9,090 bases of DNA from Candidatus Aminicenantota bacterium (GTDB taxonomy: Bacteria > Acidobacteriota > Aminicenantia > UBA2199), in assembly GCA_023137075.1 (NCBI GenBank), contig JAGLQA010000628.1, positions 1-9,090 of the forward strand, given 5' to 3'. A model generated the notes under the pieces. That model made no database searches and was not told where the DNA came from. It saw nothing but the letters and a program-made list of their open reading frames with translations. Position numbers and translations under genes: made by a program. Of the stretch, positions 1 through 7,230 are shown one piece after another (position 1 is the stretch's first letter; every line of letters starts with the position of its first letter).

Positions 1-155
1 AGTACACGAATGTCGTCATGCTCCATTAAACGTTTTAAGGCGTCTTTACCTTTACGGTCACTCAAAACAGTATAATTTTGATTTTTTAATAAATAATGAA
101 CAGCGTCTCGATGATCATCGTTATCATCGATCAAAAGGATTTTTCCATTTTTCAT
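1..155 (-). CDS. Response regulator, N-terminal receiver domain (partial, runs off the left edge)
   Basis: The visible 51 residues begin MKNGKILLIDDNDDHRDAV and read as the first strand and helix of a CheY-like receiver domain. The paired acidic residues D10-D11 after the hydrophobic strand KILLI are the Mg-binding pocket seen in receivers. The phospho-acceptor aspartate, expected near residue 55, and any output domain lie outside the window. ATG at 155 is preferred because GAGG lies 5 nt upstream; a GTG at 161 is in frame and is a possible alternative. The gene lies downstream of the large histidine kinase on the same strand, 95 bp away, so it is most likely the kinase's partner and co-transcribed. 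The receiver fold is confident; the kind of regulator is unknown. Confidence 0.85.
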   Translation of the reverse strand, partial: MKNGKILLIDDNDDHRDAVHYLLKNQNYTVLSDRKGKDALKRLMEHDDIRV

Positions 156-176
156 TTTCACCTCTTCATCTTTTCC

Positions 177-218
177 CTATCTTACGCTGCAACCAAATTC
201 ACCACTATGATTTAGCAT
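177..218 (-). CDS. Possible 13-codon mini-ORF between kinase and regulator
   Basis: This ORF encodes MLNHSGEFGCSVR and then TAG. Its ATG at 218 is preceded by AAGGAG at 225-230 with a 6-nt gap, a better ribosome-binding site than that of the kinase upstream. It lies entirely in the 95-bp gap between the kinase stop and the regulator start and ends 21 bp before the regulator ATG. It could be a translated leader that couples translation of the regulator, the remains of an older start for that gene, or chance. No family is recognisable. Only the start signal supports it. Confidence 0.3.
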   Translation of the reverse strand: MLNHSGEFGCSVR

Positions 219-250
219 TGCTTTCTCCTTTAAATATAATATCATAATTA

Positions 251-3200
251 TCACTTCAATGGAAGCATAATGAGAAATCGAGAGCCCTTTTTATAGTTTG
301 AATCTAATGAGATTGAACCCCCATGCTCTTCTATGATGGCGTTTGCATGGAATAAACCCAATCCAAAACCTTTGCCCTTTGTTGTCCAAAAAATATCAAA
401 AATTTTGTAGGAATCATTCGGAGAGATACCTGCTCCTGAATCCGTCCATTTGAATAAAAGATTATTATTTACTTTCGTAATTGAAAGAGAAATTTTGCCC
501 CCTCTCGGCATCGCATCCATTGAGTTTTGAGCCAGATTAAGTAATGCCATTTTTATCTGGGTGGCATCGATATTTATTTCAGGAAGGTTAGGAGATATTT
601 CTATATCAAATGCTATCTTTTTGTTTTTTAAATCTGACGAAATTTCAGATTTCAAATCATCGATAATACGTTTAACATCAACAATTTTTTTTATATTCAC
701 ATTTAATTTGGTTGTATTTAGTAGAGAGTTGACATCCTCAGTGATTTTTAAAATTTTTTCTTTAATATGGGTTACAGGTAAATATTGAGGCATTCCAGGT
801 TTTACTTGATCAATAAGGTCGCCTGTATATAAATTAATAGAACCCAGATCATTTTTTATTTTATGGGCAAAATTAGACGCCACCCTTCCAATCGTTTGCA
901 TGGTATTGGCTGTTTGTTTTTCGTTAAAATGTATAACATTCTGAATAGCGATAGCAATATAGGAAGCAAGAATTTCAATGATTTGTCGTTCATCAGAATC
1001 AAATTCATGGGCTGTTCTGTAGTTTATGAACATAATCCCGATCTTTTCCTGACCTACCTTAAGTAAAATTCCGGCAGATGACACAATCTGTTCTCGAATT
1101 ACAAACCGTTCCGGATAGTGCTTCCCATCTTTTTTAGTCCTCTTTGTCAAGATAACATCTATCTGCGCATTGGCTGAATAATGTGAGTTATCTCCCCTGA
1201 TAAAAAATAACGGCGTATCGGAAGAAATTTCTTCTGATATTAATAGATCCGGAAAATTAATTTTATCACCGGTATAAATCGGAGGCCAGATAATTTTATC
1301 TTGCTTTTTATTGTACCGAAACAAAATGAGAATATCTGTTTCCAGGACTTTTGCTGCAATCTCTACAATCTTTTTTAGCAAAACATCAATATCAACATCA
1401 AGTTCCGATATTTTTTTAAAAGTCTCCCCAACATCCTGTAATTTTTTAATAAAGTTGGCATTCCTCAAGGCGATAGAGGCTTGTGTAGAGAAAGATTTTA
1501 GAATTAATAAGTCGTCTTCTGAAAAAAAATTGTTCTTTTTGCTTTCAAAACAGAGTACGTTGAATACCCTATTGTGAATTTTGATCGGAACGATTATACA
1601 CGATTTAGTGTCCTTAAATAACTCTTTATATGGAACTCTATCAAGCTTTTCCTGGCTAATATCATAACTTTGAATAATTTTCGGCTGTCTCTCTTTAATA
1701 GCTTCACTTATGAAATTCTCCCCTAACTTCTGGTCATAGTCTTTTATTTTTTTATGCCATTCACAATTTAAAGATTTAAGAGTCGTAATCTTACCGGTAC
1801 GTTCATCATATTTTTTTAAGCAAACACGGTCTGCACCGGATATCGACCGGGCACGCTGCAATATAAGATCGTATAATTTTGTTAGTTCAAAAGGTTTTAT
1901 TAATTCCCCACCAACCTCATTCAGTTTCAATAATTCATCCATTCGTTTTTTATTCCGGATTGCAACCGAGGCGTAAGAGGCAAATATCTCCAGGGTTTGT
2001 ATTTCCTGATCCATGAATTTATGTATCCGGCGGCTATAACAATTTATTACTCCTATCACTCTGTCTCGGTATTTCAGGGGGATCGATAACATGGATTTCA
2101 ACTCCTCATTTTCAGAAAATTGTTTTAATAAACTTTCCTTTACTTTGCCCAGGTTTTCAAATATTTTCCTCTTACCGGTAAGAGCCACTTTTCCTGGGAT
2201 ACCCTCCCCAATTCTTAGAGTATAATTTTTGTTGTCAATATATTTCTTATTAATTCCACAGCACGCTTTAATCGTTAATTTATCATTCTCTTCTAACAAC
2301 CTTAGACTACAAGCTTTATATCTCATTCCCGTTACAACCTGTTCGACGATGGTGTTGAGTAACTGGGCAAGAGGCAAATCAATCTTTTCATTTAGTTCCA
2401 TTCCTACTCTTGAGATCGCTTCAAAACGTTCCCTATTTCTTACTCCTTCCAGTAATTTTGATACCTGTGTAGAAATATCTTCTAACTTCCATTTATCTCG
2501 AACTGGAAATCCCCCTTTATCCAAATCCCTGTCACTACTATATTTATTAAGCACCCTGATAACACCGTAAACTTCACCCTGAATATGCAGTGGTGTTCCC
2601 AAAAAATGTTTAAGTTCACCATACCTTGAATGTTTGGCAATCTTTCTAACATAGTTCCATTTGATATGGGGTCTTTTGGGGATTTTGTATTTCAAATCCA
2701 AATTTGAGATGTTCAAAGTCTTACCGGATCCGAAAACTGCTCCTGTCATACCATCGTTTTCCGCATATGTCTCAATTCCTCTCTCACCTTTTATTTTTTG
2801 GGGAATTCCGAAACTGCTGATTACCTCAAGCAATCCGCTAGACTCATTGTAAATAAAAATGCTGCAAGATTCCGCTTTTATTGTTTCTACAACGATTTTC
2901 GCAGTTTTATCCAGTAGTTCTTTTTCATTTGCAATAGAAGTTATTCTGCTGGAGATATTATGAAATATCTCCTCAGCACGTATATATCGAAAATACCCTA
3001 TGTTGGGGAACCTGTCCCCTTTTTTCAAAGCTTCTTTTAAATTTAGTCCTCTATCCCATAAAAAAGAAGCTGATAAAAGGATTGGAACGTCTTCATTTCC
3101 TTTACTTTGCAGACGGGTTTCAATATTGTCAATGGAACCATCCGGGCTTTTCCTGAGTTTTTTCATAATCCGCGATGCCTCATCCGAAGCATAAATTTCT

Positions 3201-3970
3201 TTTACATTTTTTTTATAAATCTCTTCTTTATTGTATCCCAATAATTTCCAGGCCGACTCATTCACTTCAGTGATTTCCCCATATTCATCAACCGCTATAT
3301 AGCCATCCATTTTACCTTTAAGCAAACTTCGGGTATATTCCTTTTCCTGTTCTAATTTTTCGGCACGTTTCTTTAATTCGTAATCCACGCTCATTAGATA
3401 TTTTAAAAGGACTATAATCAAAGCTATGAAAAAAAAAGCGGCAACTAAGAAGCCGGATGTTCTGAATAATTCTGAGATTCTAAATAATTTTTCAAGATTA
3501 GGGAGTAGGATGAGATAATTCAACAAAACATATACGGACGATATCAATGACACAACAATTAGTGTGAAAGCTCTTTTGAACCAGTAACTACAATATATTA
3601 CAAGTATGAAAAACAACACATATACTCTTGAATTGGAGGCAAATATCGACAGCGATAAGACCTGAAATGATGTAAATACTAGAAAATCGGTTAAAAGGTT
3701 AAAAATCTGAATCTTCGAAGATAACCGTTTCCTAAAAAAAATCGTGAACAAAACGACGTAAATAAAAAACAAGAATTCAGATATGATTATTACATCAAAT
3801 TGAATGAAAGGGTGTCCGTTCAGCCAATGAAAGTCAATAACAACAAAAACAAATGCCACCCATTTGAGAAGCCATAGGTCAGATTTCCATTTATGGCCTA
3901 CGTCATAAATTTTTGAAATTATATTTTGCAAAAAGGGATTTGTTTTTTTTCGTCTCCTTCGATTCACCAT
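251..3970 (-). CDS. Membrane sensor histidine kinase with PAS and four tandem GAF domains
   Basis: This 1239-residue sensor kinase should autophosphorylate on a histidine and pass phosphate to the regulator encoded just downstream. The basic N-terminus (RRRRKK) is followed by about six hydrophobic membrane segments (roughly 34-49, 58-79, 89-111, 115-130, 134-156, 171-193). A charged linking helix (195-216) leads to a PAS domain (about 217-300). Four GAF-like repeats follow (about 343-505, 517-672, 680-838, 843-1013), each opening with a similar amphipathic helix. The dimerisation helix carries FAHKIKNDL, with H1036 as probable phosphosite. The ATPase domain shows the N-box (N1145, N1149), G1 DSGAGI (D1177) and G2 GKGFGLGL (1199-1206). 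The H-box is unusual: the acidic residue normally after His is K1037. Multiple GAFs suggest several cytosolic ligands or redox inputs; none can be named. AAGGA lies 11 nt before the ATG, a long gap. The gene is very A+T-rich compared with mutM and the membrane-protein genes. Confidence 0.93.
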   Translation of the reverse strand: MVNRRRRKKTNPFLQNIISKIYDVGHKWKSDLWLLKWVAFVFVVIDFHWLNGHPFIQFDVIIISEFLFFIYVVLFTIFFRKRLSSKIQIFNLLTDFLVFTSFQVLSLSIFASNSRVYVLFFILVIYCSYWFKRAFTLIVVSLISSVYVLLNYLILLPNLEKLFRISELFRTSGFLVAAFFFIALIIVLLKYLMSVDYELKKRAEKLEQEKEYTRSLLKGKMDGYIAVDEYGEITEVNESAWKLLGYNKEEIYKKNVKEIYASDEASRIMKKLRKSPDGSIDNIETRLQSKGNEDVPILLSASFLWDRGLNLKEALKKGDRFPNIGYFRYIRAEEIFHNISSRITSIANEKELLDKTAKIVVETIKAESCSIFIYNESSGLLEVISSFGIPQKIKGERGIETYAENDGMTGAVFGSGKTLNISNLDLKYKIPKRPHIKWNYVRKIAKHSRYGELKHFLGTPLHIQGEVYGVIRVLNKYSSDRDLDKGGFPVRDKWKLEDISTQVSKLLEGVRNRERFEAISRVGMELNEKIDLPLAQLLNTIVEQVVTGMRYKACSLRLLEENDKLTIKACCGINKKYIDNKNYTLRIGEGIPGKVALTGKRKIFENLGKVKESLLKQFSENEELKSMLSIPLKYRDRVIGVINCYSRRIHKFMDQEIQTLEIFASYASVAIRNKKRMDELLKLNEVGGELIKPFELTKLYDLILQRARSISGADRVCLKKYDERTGKITTLKSLNCEWHKKIKDYDQKLGENFISEAIKERQPKIIQSYDISQEKLDRVPYKELFKDTKSCIIVPIKIHNRVFNVLCFESKKNNFFSEDDLLILKSFSTQASIALRNANFIKKLQDVGETFKKISELDVDIDVLLKKIVEIAAKVLETDILILFRYNKKQDKIIWPPIYTGDKINFPDLLISEEISSDTPLFFIRGDNSHYSANAQIDVILTKRTKKDGKHYPERFVIREQIVSSAGILLKVGQEKIGIMFINYRTAHEFDSDERQIIEILASYIAIAIQNVIHFNEKQTANTMQTIGRVASNFAHKIKNDLGSINLYTGDLIDQVKPGMPQYLPVTHIKEKILKITEDVNSLLNTTKLNVNIKKIVDVKRIIDDLKSEISSDLKNKKIAFDIEISPNLPEINIDATQIKMALLNLAQNSMDAMPRGGKISLSITKVNNNLLFKWTDSGAGISPNDSYKIFDIFWTTKGKGFGLGLFHANAIIEEHGGSISLDSNYKKGSRFLIMLPLK

Positions 3971-4051
3971 CTTTTATTTTTTCCTTATAATTCGGTTTGT
4001 ACAATTTTTAATTCATACACGACTCACCTTACCAAAAATATTTATTGTAAA

Positions 4052-4080
4052 CATATAAAATCGCTCTTTTATTAATCCAA
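4052..4080 (-). promoter_or_regulatory. Weak promoter candidate for the histidine kinase
   Basis: Read on the minus strand, TTGGAT (4075-4080) is followed by a 17-nt spacer and TATATG (4052-4057), about 80 bp before the kinase ATG. Both hexamers are imperfect. In such A+T-rich DNA a match of this quality may arise by chance. Confidence 0.25.
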
Positions 4081-4276
4081 CTATCTTTTTATATTTTTCG
4101 AAAAAGAATGTCAAGAGTTTTTTTTACTTTTTTTTATTTTTTCCACTTTTATAGAATATTTTGATTCAAGTTAAACTTATAAAAGATTGGCCGATAAAAA
4201 CCAATCAACTATTTTTACTGCCATGACGATCTATATCTAATTGAAATAAAAGTTTCTTTTTTAGATGATTTTTTAG

Positions 4277-4305
4277 TTGACTTTCATTTTATGATTTAAT
4301 AAAAT
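4277..4305 (+). promoter_or_regulatory. Promoter candidate for the alpha/beta hydrolase
   Basis: TTGACT (4277-4282), a 17-nt spacer and TAAAAT (4300-4305) match a sigma70-type promoter well. Transcription would begin near 4312, leaving a leader of only about 14 nt that just includes the AGGAGG site at 4316-4321. The short leader is plausible but is the main reason for doubt. Confidence 0.4.
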
Positions 4306-4325
4306 TTCTAAGAAAAGGAGGCAAT

Positions 4326-5159
4326 ATGCAAGATTCGATCTTTCAGTTGGAAGGAAAGGGAGAATACATGTTTTTCAGGCATAATAAAATCAAACCGGGG
4401 AAAACGACCTTGTTGTTCGTGCACGGATTGGGAGAGTCCGGTTTGTGTTTCAAGGAAGTGTTCCAGTATCCGGAATTTGATAAATATAACGTGATGATAC
4501 CCGACCTGGTGGGTTACGGAAGGAGTTCGGCAGCGGCAAACGGTGATTACAGCTACAAATCTCAGGTAAGAAAACTGCAAAGATTAATATTGGACAAATC
4601 TAACGGATATGTCATTGTAATCGGCCATTCTTTAGGCGGAGATTTGTGCACACAATTGTGTGCGGAAGATAAAGGAAGCCGGATCAAGGCTTTTGTGAAT
4701 ATTGAAGGTGACCTTACCCAGGCCGAAATGTTCATCTCCGGACAAGCGGATGAAGCCGAAAAAGATGGAGATTTTGAACGCTGGTTTAAGGAAGATTTCA
4801 TGCTTTGGCAAGTTCTAAAAGATGGGGGTAAGAGATATGATTCCTGCCGCAGATACTATGCTTCACTGCAATTCTGTCGACCAAAAGCCTTTTTAGAAAA
4901 TGCTCAGGAGTTGGTGGAACAAAACACAAAACTCAAAGGTGAATTTGAAAGTGAGATCGGCGAAACCTATTGCACCCTCCCAATAAAAAAGATATTTTGT
5001 TACGGCAAAGAGAGTATAAAATCAGATTCCCTCACTCTGAAATTTATAGAAAAAAATGGGCTGAAGTCAAAAAAATTCCCCGGTGCCTTTCATTGGATCA
5101 TGATCGACCGGGCTGATATGTTTTACCCTTTCCTACATGAATTTGCCTCTGAGGTGTAG
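4326..5159 (+). CDS. Alpha/beta-hydrolase fold protein (esterase/acyl-transfer type)
   Basis: This 277-residue protein has the order of motifs of a soluble alpha/beta hydrolase. LLFVHGLGESG (29-39) carries the oxyanion-hole HG (H33-G34), and VMIPDLVGYGRS (56-67) follows. The nucleophile elbow is VIGHSLGGD with S102, and GAFHWIM places the catalytic histidine at H256. The acid could be E127 or D129 in VNIEGDLT, as in members with the acid after strand 6, or an acidic residue after strand 7 (around 229-234); I cannot decide. A lid of about 80 residues (135-215) separates the core halves. There is no signal peptide, so it is probably cytosolic. Length is normal for the family, but the substrate cannot be read from sequence. 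AGGAGG (4316-4321) sits 4 nt before the ATG. It is divergent from the kinase and converges on mutM, so it is probably a single-gene unit. Confidence 0.88.
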   Translation: MQDSIFQLEGKGEYMFFRHNKIKPGKTTLLFVHGLGESGLCFKEVFQYPEFDKYNVMIPDLVGYGRSSAAANGDYSYKSQVRKLQRLILDKSNGYVIVIGHSLGGDLCTQLCAEDKGSRIKAFVNIEGDLTQAEMFISGQADEAEKDGDFERWFKEDFMLWQVLKDGGKRYDSCRRYYASLQFCRPKAFLENAQELVEQNTKLKGEFESEIGETYCTLPIKKIFCYGKESIKSDSLTLKFIEKNGLKSKKFPGAFHWIMIDRADMFYPFLHEFASEV

Positions 5160-5277
5160 ATACCAATGATTGCATAGAATTCTTTTGTGTTCCTCATAAA
5201 TTCCGACATCATGGGCGTCATTTTATTGATTTTTTAATGACAGGTAATTAAAAAAAATCCCTAATTTGTATCGAGAT

Positions 5278-5290
5278 GGCCCGAAGGGCC
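5278..5290. other. Short perfect G+C hairpin in the hydrolase-mutM spacer
   Basis: GGCCC and GGGCC form a 5-bp stem around the loop GAA. On the plus strand only TTT follows before an A, so it is at best a weak terminator for the hydrolase. It lies 119 bp after the hydrolase stop. No better plus-strand terminator is visible between 5160 and 5402. Confidence 0.35.
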
Positions 5291-5320
5291 TTTATGAAAA
5301 GTTTTTGTCCGACTTTTTAC

Positions 5321-5340
5321 AAAAAGCGGGTGGCACCCGC
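5321..5340 (-). terminator. Intrinsic terminator of mutM
   Basis: On the minus strand GCGGGT, loop GCC and ACCCGC form a perfect 6-bp G+C-rich stem (5326-5340), followed directly by TTTTT (5321-5325). It lies about 63 bp after the mutM stop, in the right orientation. A second inverted repeat, CAACCC (5340-5345) with GGGTTG (5375-5380), lies just before it in the mutM transcript and shares one base. Confidence 0.75.
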
Positions 5341-5402
5341 AACCCATGAGGGGACTGTAAATTCATTCCCGACAGGGTTGAAGAAAAAGTTTGTTTTTCT
5401 AG

Positions 5403-6239
5403 CTAACTTTTATAAGGTATTAGTAGAAAGTTGGCCGGCGGAGGCTGGCAGCGGGGGCAGAAGTGGGAACTGCGGGCATTGATCCTTATCTGTTTGATAA
5501 GGGTGCTGCAGGTTGGGCAGGGTTGGTTTTCGCGGCCATAGACCTTTAAATAAAACTGGTTACTGCCGCTGCTGCTCTCCGGGGTGCGGTAATCGGACAG
5601 GGTAGTGCCCTTGTTAGCAATGGCTTTTTTTAGAATTTGCGGAAGTTCAAGGCTCAAGCGGCGGAGTCTATTCTTCGGCACTTTGTTTGCCGGGGTTCGC
5701 GGGTGGATACCCGCTGCAAAGAGAGCTTCGTCGGCATAGATGTTGCCCACACCGGCCAGGAAGCGCTGGTCTAAGAGCAGGGTTTTGATCGCCCGGGTGG
5801 ATTTCGTTTCCGATAAAAGGTGCAATACCCTTTCGGTTTCAAAGGGTTCGGGGCCTAAGTCCGGCAGCAGAGATTGGTTCGCCTGCCAGAGCTGCATCCT
5901 GCCGAATTTGCGCATGTCGCTAAAATGCAGGAGACGATCTTCGCAAAAGGTAAACCGGGCCCGCAGGTATTTGTTTTCTTTTTCATCGGGAGAATAGATC
6001 AGTCTGCCGCTCATCCCCAGGTGGATGGTCAGGTGCCGGCCATCCGTTAAGGCGAAACAAGTGTATTTACCCCGGCGAAAAACGTCACCGACAGTGCTGT
6101 TAGTCAATTCTTCTACAAATTGTTCCGCGTCTCCTTTCACGCTGCGCTGCCAGTAAATGTCGATTTTTTGAAAGGTTTTCCCTGGCAATACAGGCCGCAA
6201 TTCTCTAACGATGGTCTCAACTTCGGGCAGTTCCGGCAT
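5403..6239 (-). CDS. mutM: Formamidopyrimidine-DNA glycosylase (Fpg/MutM)
   Basis: This base-excision-repair enzyme removes oxidised purines such as 8-oxoguanine and FaPy and cleaves the resulting abasic site. The N-terminus MPELPEVETI supplies the catalytic proline P2 and glutamate E3, which works only if Met is removed, and this fixes the start. Other family landmarks are K58 in RRGKY, M76 in HLGMSGRL, N167 in GVGNIYADEAL, and the C-terminal zinc finger C241-P-T-C244 ... C261-P-R-C264. R256 before the second Cys pair is the expected DNA-contacting arginine. About 14 residues extend past the last zinc cysteine. At 278 residues it is a normal full length with no visible damage. GAGGA lies 6 nt before the ATG. 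The gene is monocistronic, with its own promoter and terminator, and is richer in G+C than the kinase gene. Confidence 0.98.
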   Translation of the reverse strand: MPELPEVETIVRELRPVLPGKTFQKIDIYWQRSVKGDAEQFVEELTNSTVGDVFRRGKYTCFALTDGRHLTIHLGMSGRLIYSPDEKENKYLRARFTFCEDRLLHFSDMRKFGRMQLWQANQSLLPDLGPEPFETERVLHLLSETKSTRAIKTLLLDQRFLAGVGNIYADEALFAAGIHPRTPANKVPKNRLRRLSLELPQILKKAIANKGTTLSDYRTPESSSGSNQFYLKVYGRENQPCPTCSTLIKQIRINARSSHFCPRCQPPPANFLLIPYKS

Positions 6240-6270
6240 GGTCGTTCCTCACAGATTCGGATAAAGCACG

Positions 6271-6299
6271 AGTGTAGCATATTTTATCTCGATTCACAA
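6271..6299 (-). promoter_or_regulatory. Extended -10 promoter of mutM
   Basis: On the minus strand TTGTGA (6294-6299), a 17-nt spacer ending TGC, and TACACT (6271-6276) make an extended -10 promoter. Transcription would start near 6265, giving a leader of about 25 nt that includes the GAGGA site. Position and spacing both fit. Confidence 0.55.
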
Positions 6300-6393
6300 T
6301 CAAATCAGCTGCTGCAGATTCCCTCCCTGAGGCTCGCTCAATCATGAACTGCTGCTCGCTTCCAAAAAAACTGAATAGTTATAAAATACCTGA

Positions 6394-6422
6394 TTGACAG
6401 GGGAATTTCTTTCTGATAGTAT
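6394..6422 (+). promoter_or_regulatory. Sigma70-like promoter of the membrane-protein operon
   Basis: A consensus -35 TTGACA (6394-6399), a 17-nt spacer and TAGTAT (6417-6422) point toward the gene at 6502. Transcription would start near 6429 and leave a leader of about 73 nt. A short imperfect hairpin, CGTT (6457-6460) with AACG (6468-6471), lies in that leader but has no T run, so it is not a terminator. Confidence 0.6.
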
Positions 6423-6439
6423 TAAATTTATCATATGAT
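6414..6439. promoter_or_regulatory. Palindromic operator candidate over the operon start site
   Basis: TGATA (6414-6418) and TATCA (6429-6433) form an inverted repeat across the -10 box. ATCATATGAT (6430-6439) is a perfect 10-bp palindrome at the predicted start of transcription. The placement is where a repressor would block RNA polymerase. No regulator gene lies nearby, and A+T-rich palindromes are common by chance. Confidence 0.3.
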
Positions 6440-6501
6440 TGCCATAATATTTGGACGTTTCCGGGTAACGCCACAGTTAAAACAGACAATAGGAGGAAAC
6501 A

Positions 6502-7218
6502 ATGAACGAATATCTTGAGATTGCCAATTCCGGCTATTTTTATCTCTGGGGCGCCGTCATCTTACTGGTTATTATGATCCAGGCGGTTCTCTTTACCCGC
6601 CTGGCCTGGAAGGAGGGCAAACGAATCGGCTTAGACAACAAACGAATGCTGAAGGGACTGCGGGCCGGTATGGTCTCGGCCATTATCCCCTCTATTCCCA
6701 TCGTAATCAGCCTGGTCGCGATGTCGGCCGTCTTAGGCGTACCCTTCCCCTGGATCCGCCTGTCGGTTATCGGTTCGGCGCCCTATGAACTCCTGGGCGC
6801 AGGCATCGGCGCCGAATCCATGGGGGTGGAAAGCCTGGGCGGAACAGGTTACACGGAACTGGTCTTCGCCAACTCGGTGTGGGTAATGACCATCGGGGCC
6901 ATGTGGTCGGGACTTTTGGTGTTTTTCTTTCTCAAGAGAATAAAAAAACAGTATAAAAAAATCGAAAACAGGGACCCCGACTGGATGAAAATCATAACCG
7001 GCGCCGCTTTTTTCGGCGTAATATGCGTTTTCCTGGCCCGCCCGGTTACCGCCGGTGGCCTGCCGCTAATAACCGTCATATCGGGCGCCGTGCTGATGAC
7101 CGGCTGCGCGCTGCTGATCGAAAAATTCAAAATCAAATGGTTAAGAGAATTCGCGCTGCCGATCAGTATGGTGGGAGCAATGGTTAGCGCGGTGATATTT
7201 GCCGGGATTCTTTCATAA
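6502..7218 (+). CDS. DUF5058-like polytopic membrane protein, first gene of a pair
   Basis: This 238-residue protein is very hydrophobic, with about six to seven membrane segments (roughly 13-33, 56-80, 86-103, 122-145, 163-180, 186-206, 216-236) and a basic loop at 144-154. The N-terminus (NEYLEIANS), the segment IQAVLFTRLAWKEGK (26-40) and the glycine-rich stretch LGAGIGAESMGVESLGGTGY (98-117) resemble the uncharacterised family DUF5058 as I remember it; I could not search. No signal peptide separate from the first membrane segment, and no ATP-binding or catalytic motif, is seen. AGGAGG (6491-6496) lies 5 nt before the ATG. The stop is 12 bp before the next gene, also a membrane protein, so the two are probably translated together and act as one complex. 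Transport is inferred from topology and pairing; the substrate is unknown. Confidence 0.8.
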   Translation: MNEYLEIANSGYFYLWGAVILLVIMIQAVLFTRLAWKEGKRIGLDNKRMLKGLRAGMVSAIIPSIPIVISLVAMSAVLGVPFPWIRLSVIGSAPYELLGAGIGAESMGVESLGGTGYTELVFANSVWVMTIGAMWSGLLVFFFLKRIKKQYKKIENRDPDWMKIITGAAFFGVICVFLARPVTAGGLPLITVISGAVLMTGCALLIEKFKIKWLREFALPISMVGAMVSAVIFAGILS

Positions 7219-7230
7219 AAGGAGGCTGTT

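Larger units (their letters stand above)
3971..4325. other. A+T-rich divergent intergenic region
   Basis: This 355-bp spacer separates the divergently transcribed kinase and hydrolase genes. It is very A+T-rich, with long T runs around 4117-4142 on the plus strand. I see no coding region, tRNA or strong hairpin in it. It holds one weak promoter candidate for the kinase and a better one close to the hydrolase, listed separately. The T-rich stretch could be intrinsically curved DNA, which is an inference only. Confidence 0.7.

Noticed and set aside
4110..4145. T-rich tract as a terminator or phase-variable homopolymer
   Set aside because: There is no G+C stem before it, and the runs are interrupted and lie in an already A+T-rich divergent spacer.
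4308..4580. Minus-strand 90-codon ORF opposite the hydrolase start
   Set aside because: It is antisense to conserved hydrolase motifs and has no recognisable domain.
5217..5241. GTCATT/AATGAC inverted repeat after the hydrolase as a terminator
   Set aside because: The stem is only 6 bp and A+T-rich with a 13-nt loop, and no T run follows it.
5276..5482. Plus-strand 68-codon ORF covering the mutM terminator and 3' end
   Set aside because: It runs through the terminator hairpins and antisense to the mutM zinc finger; no ribosome-binding site is visible.
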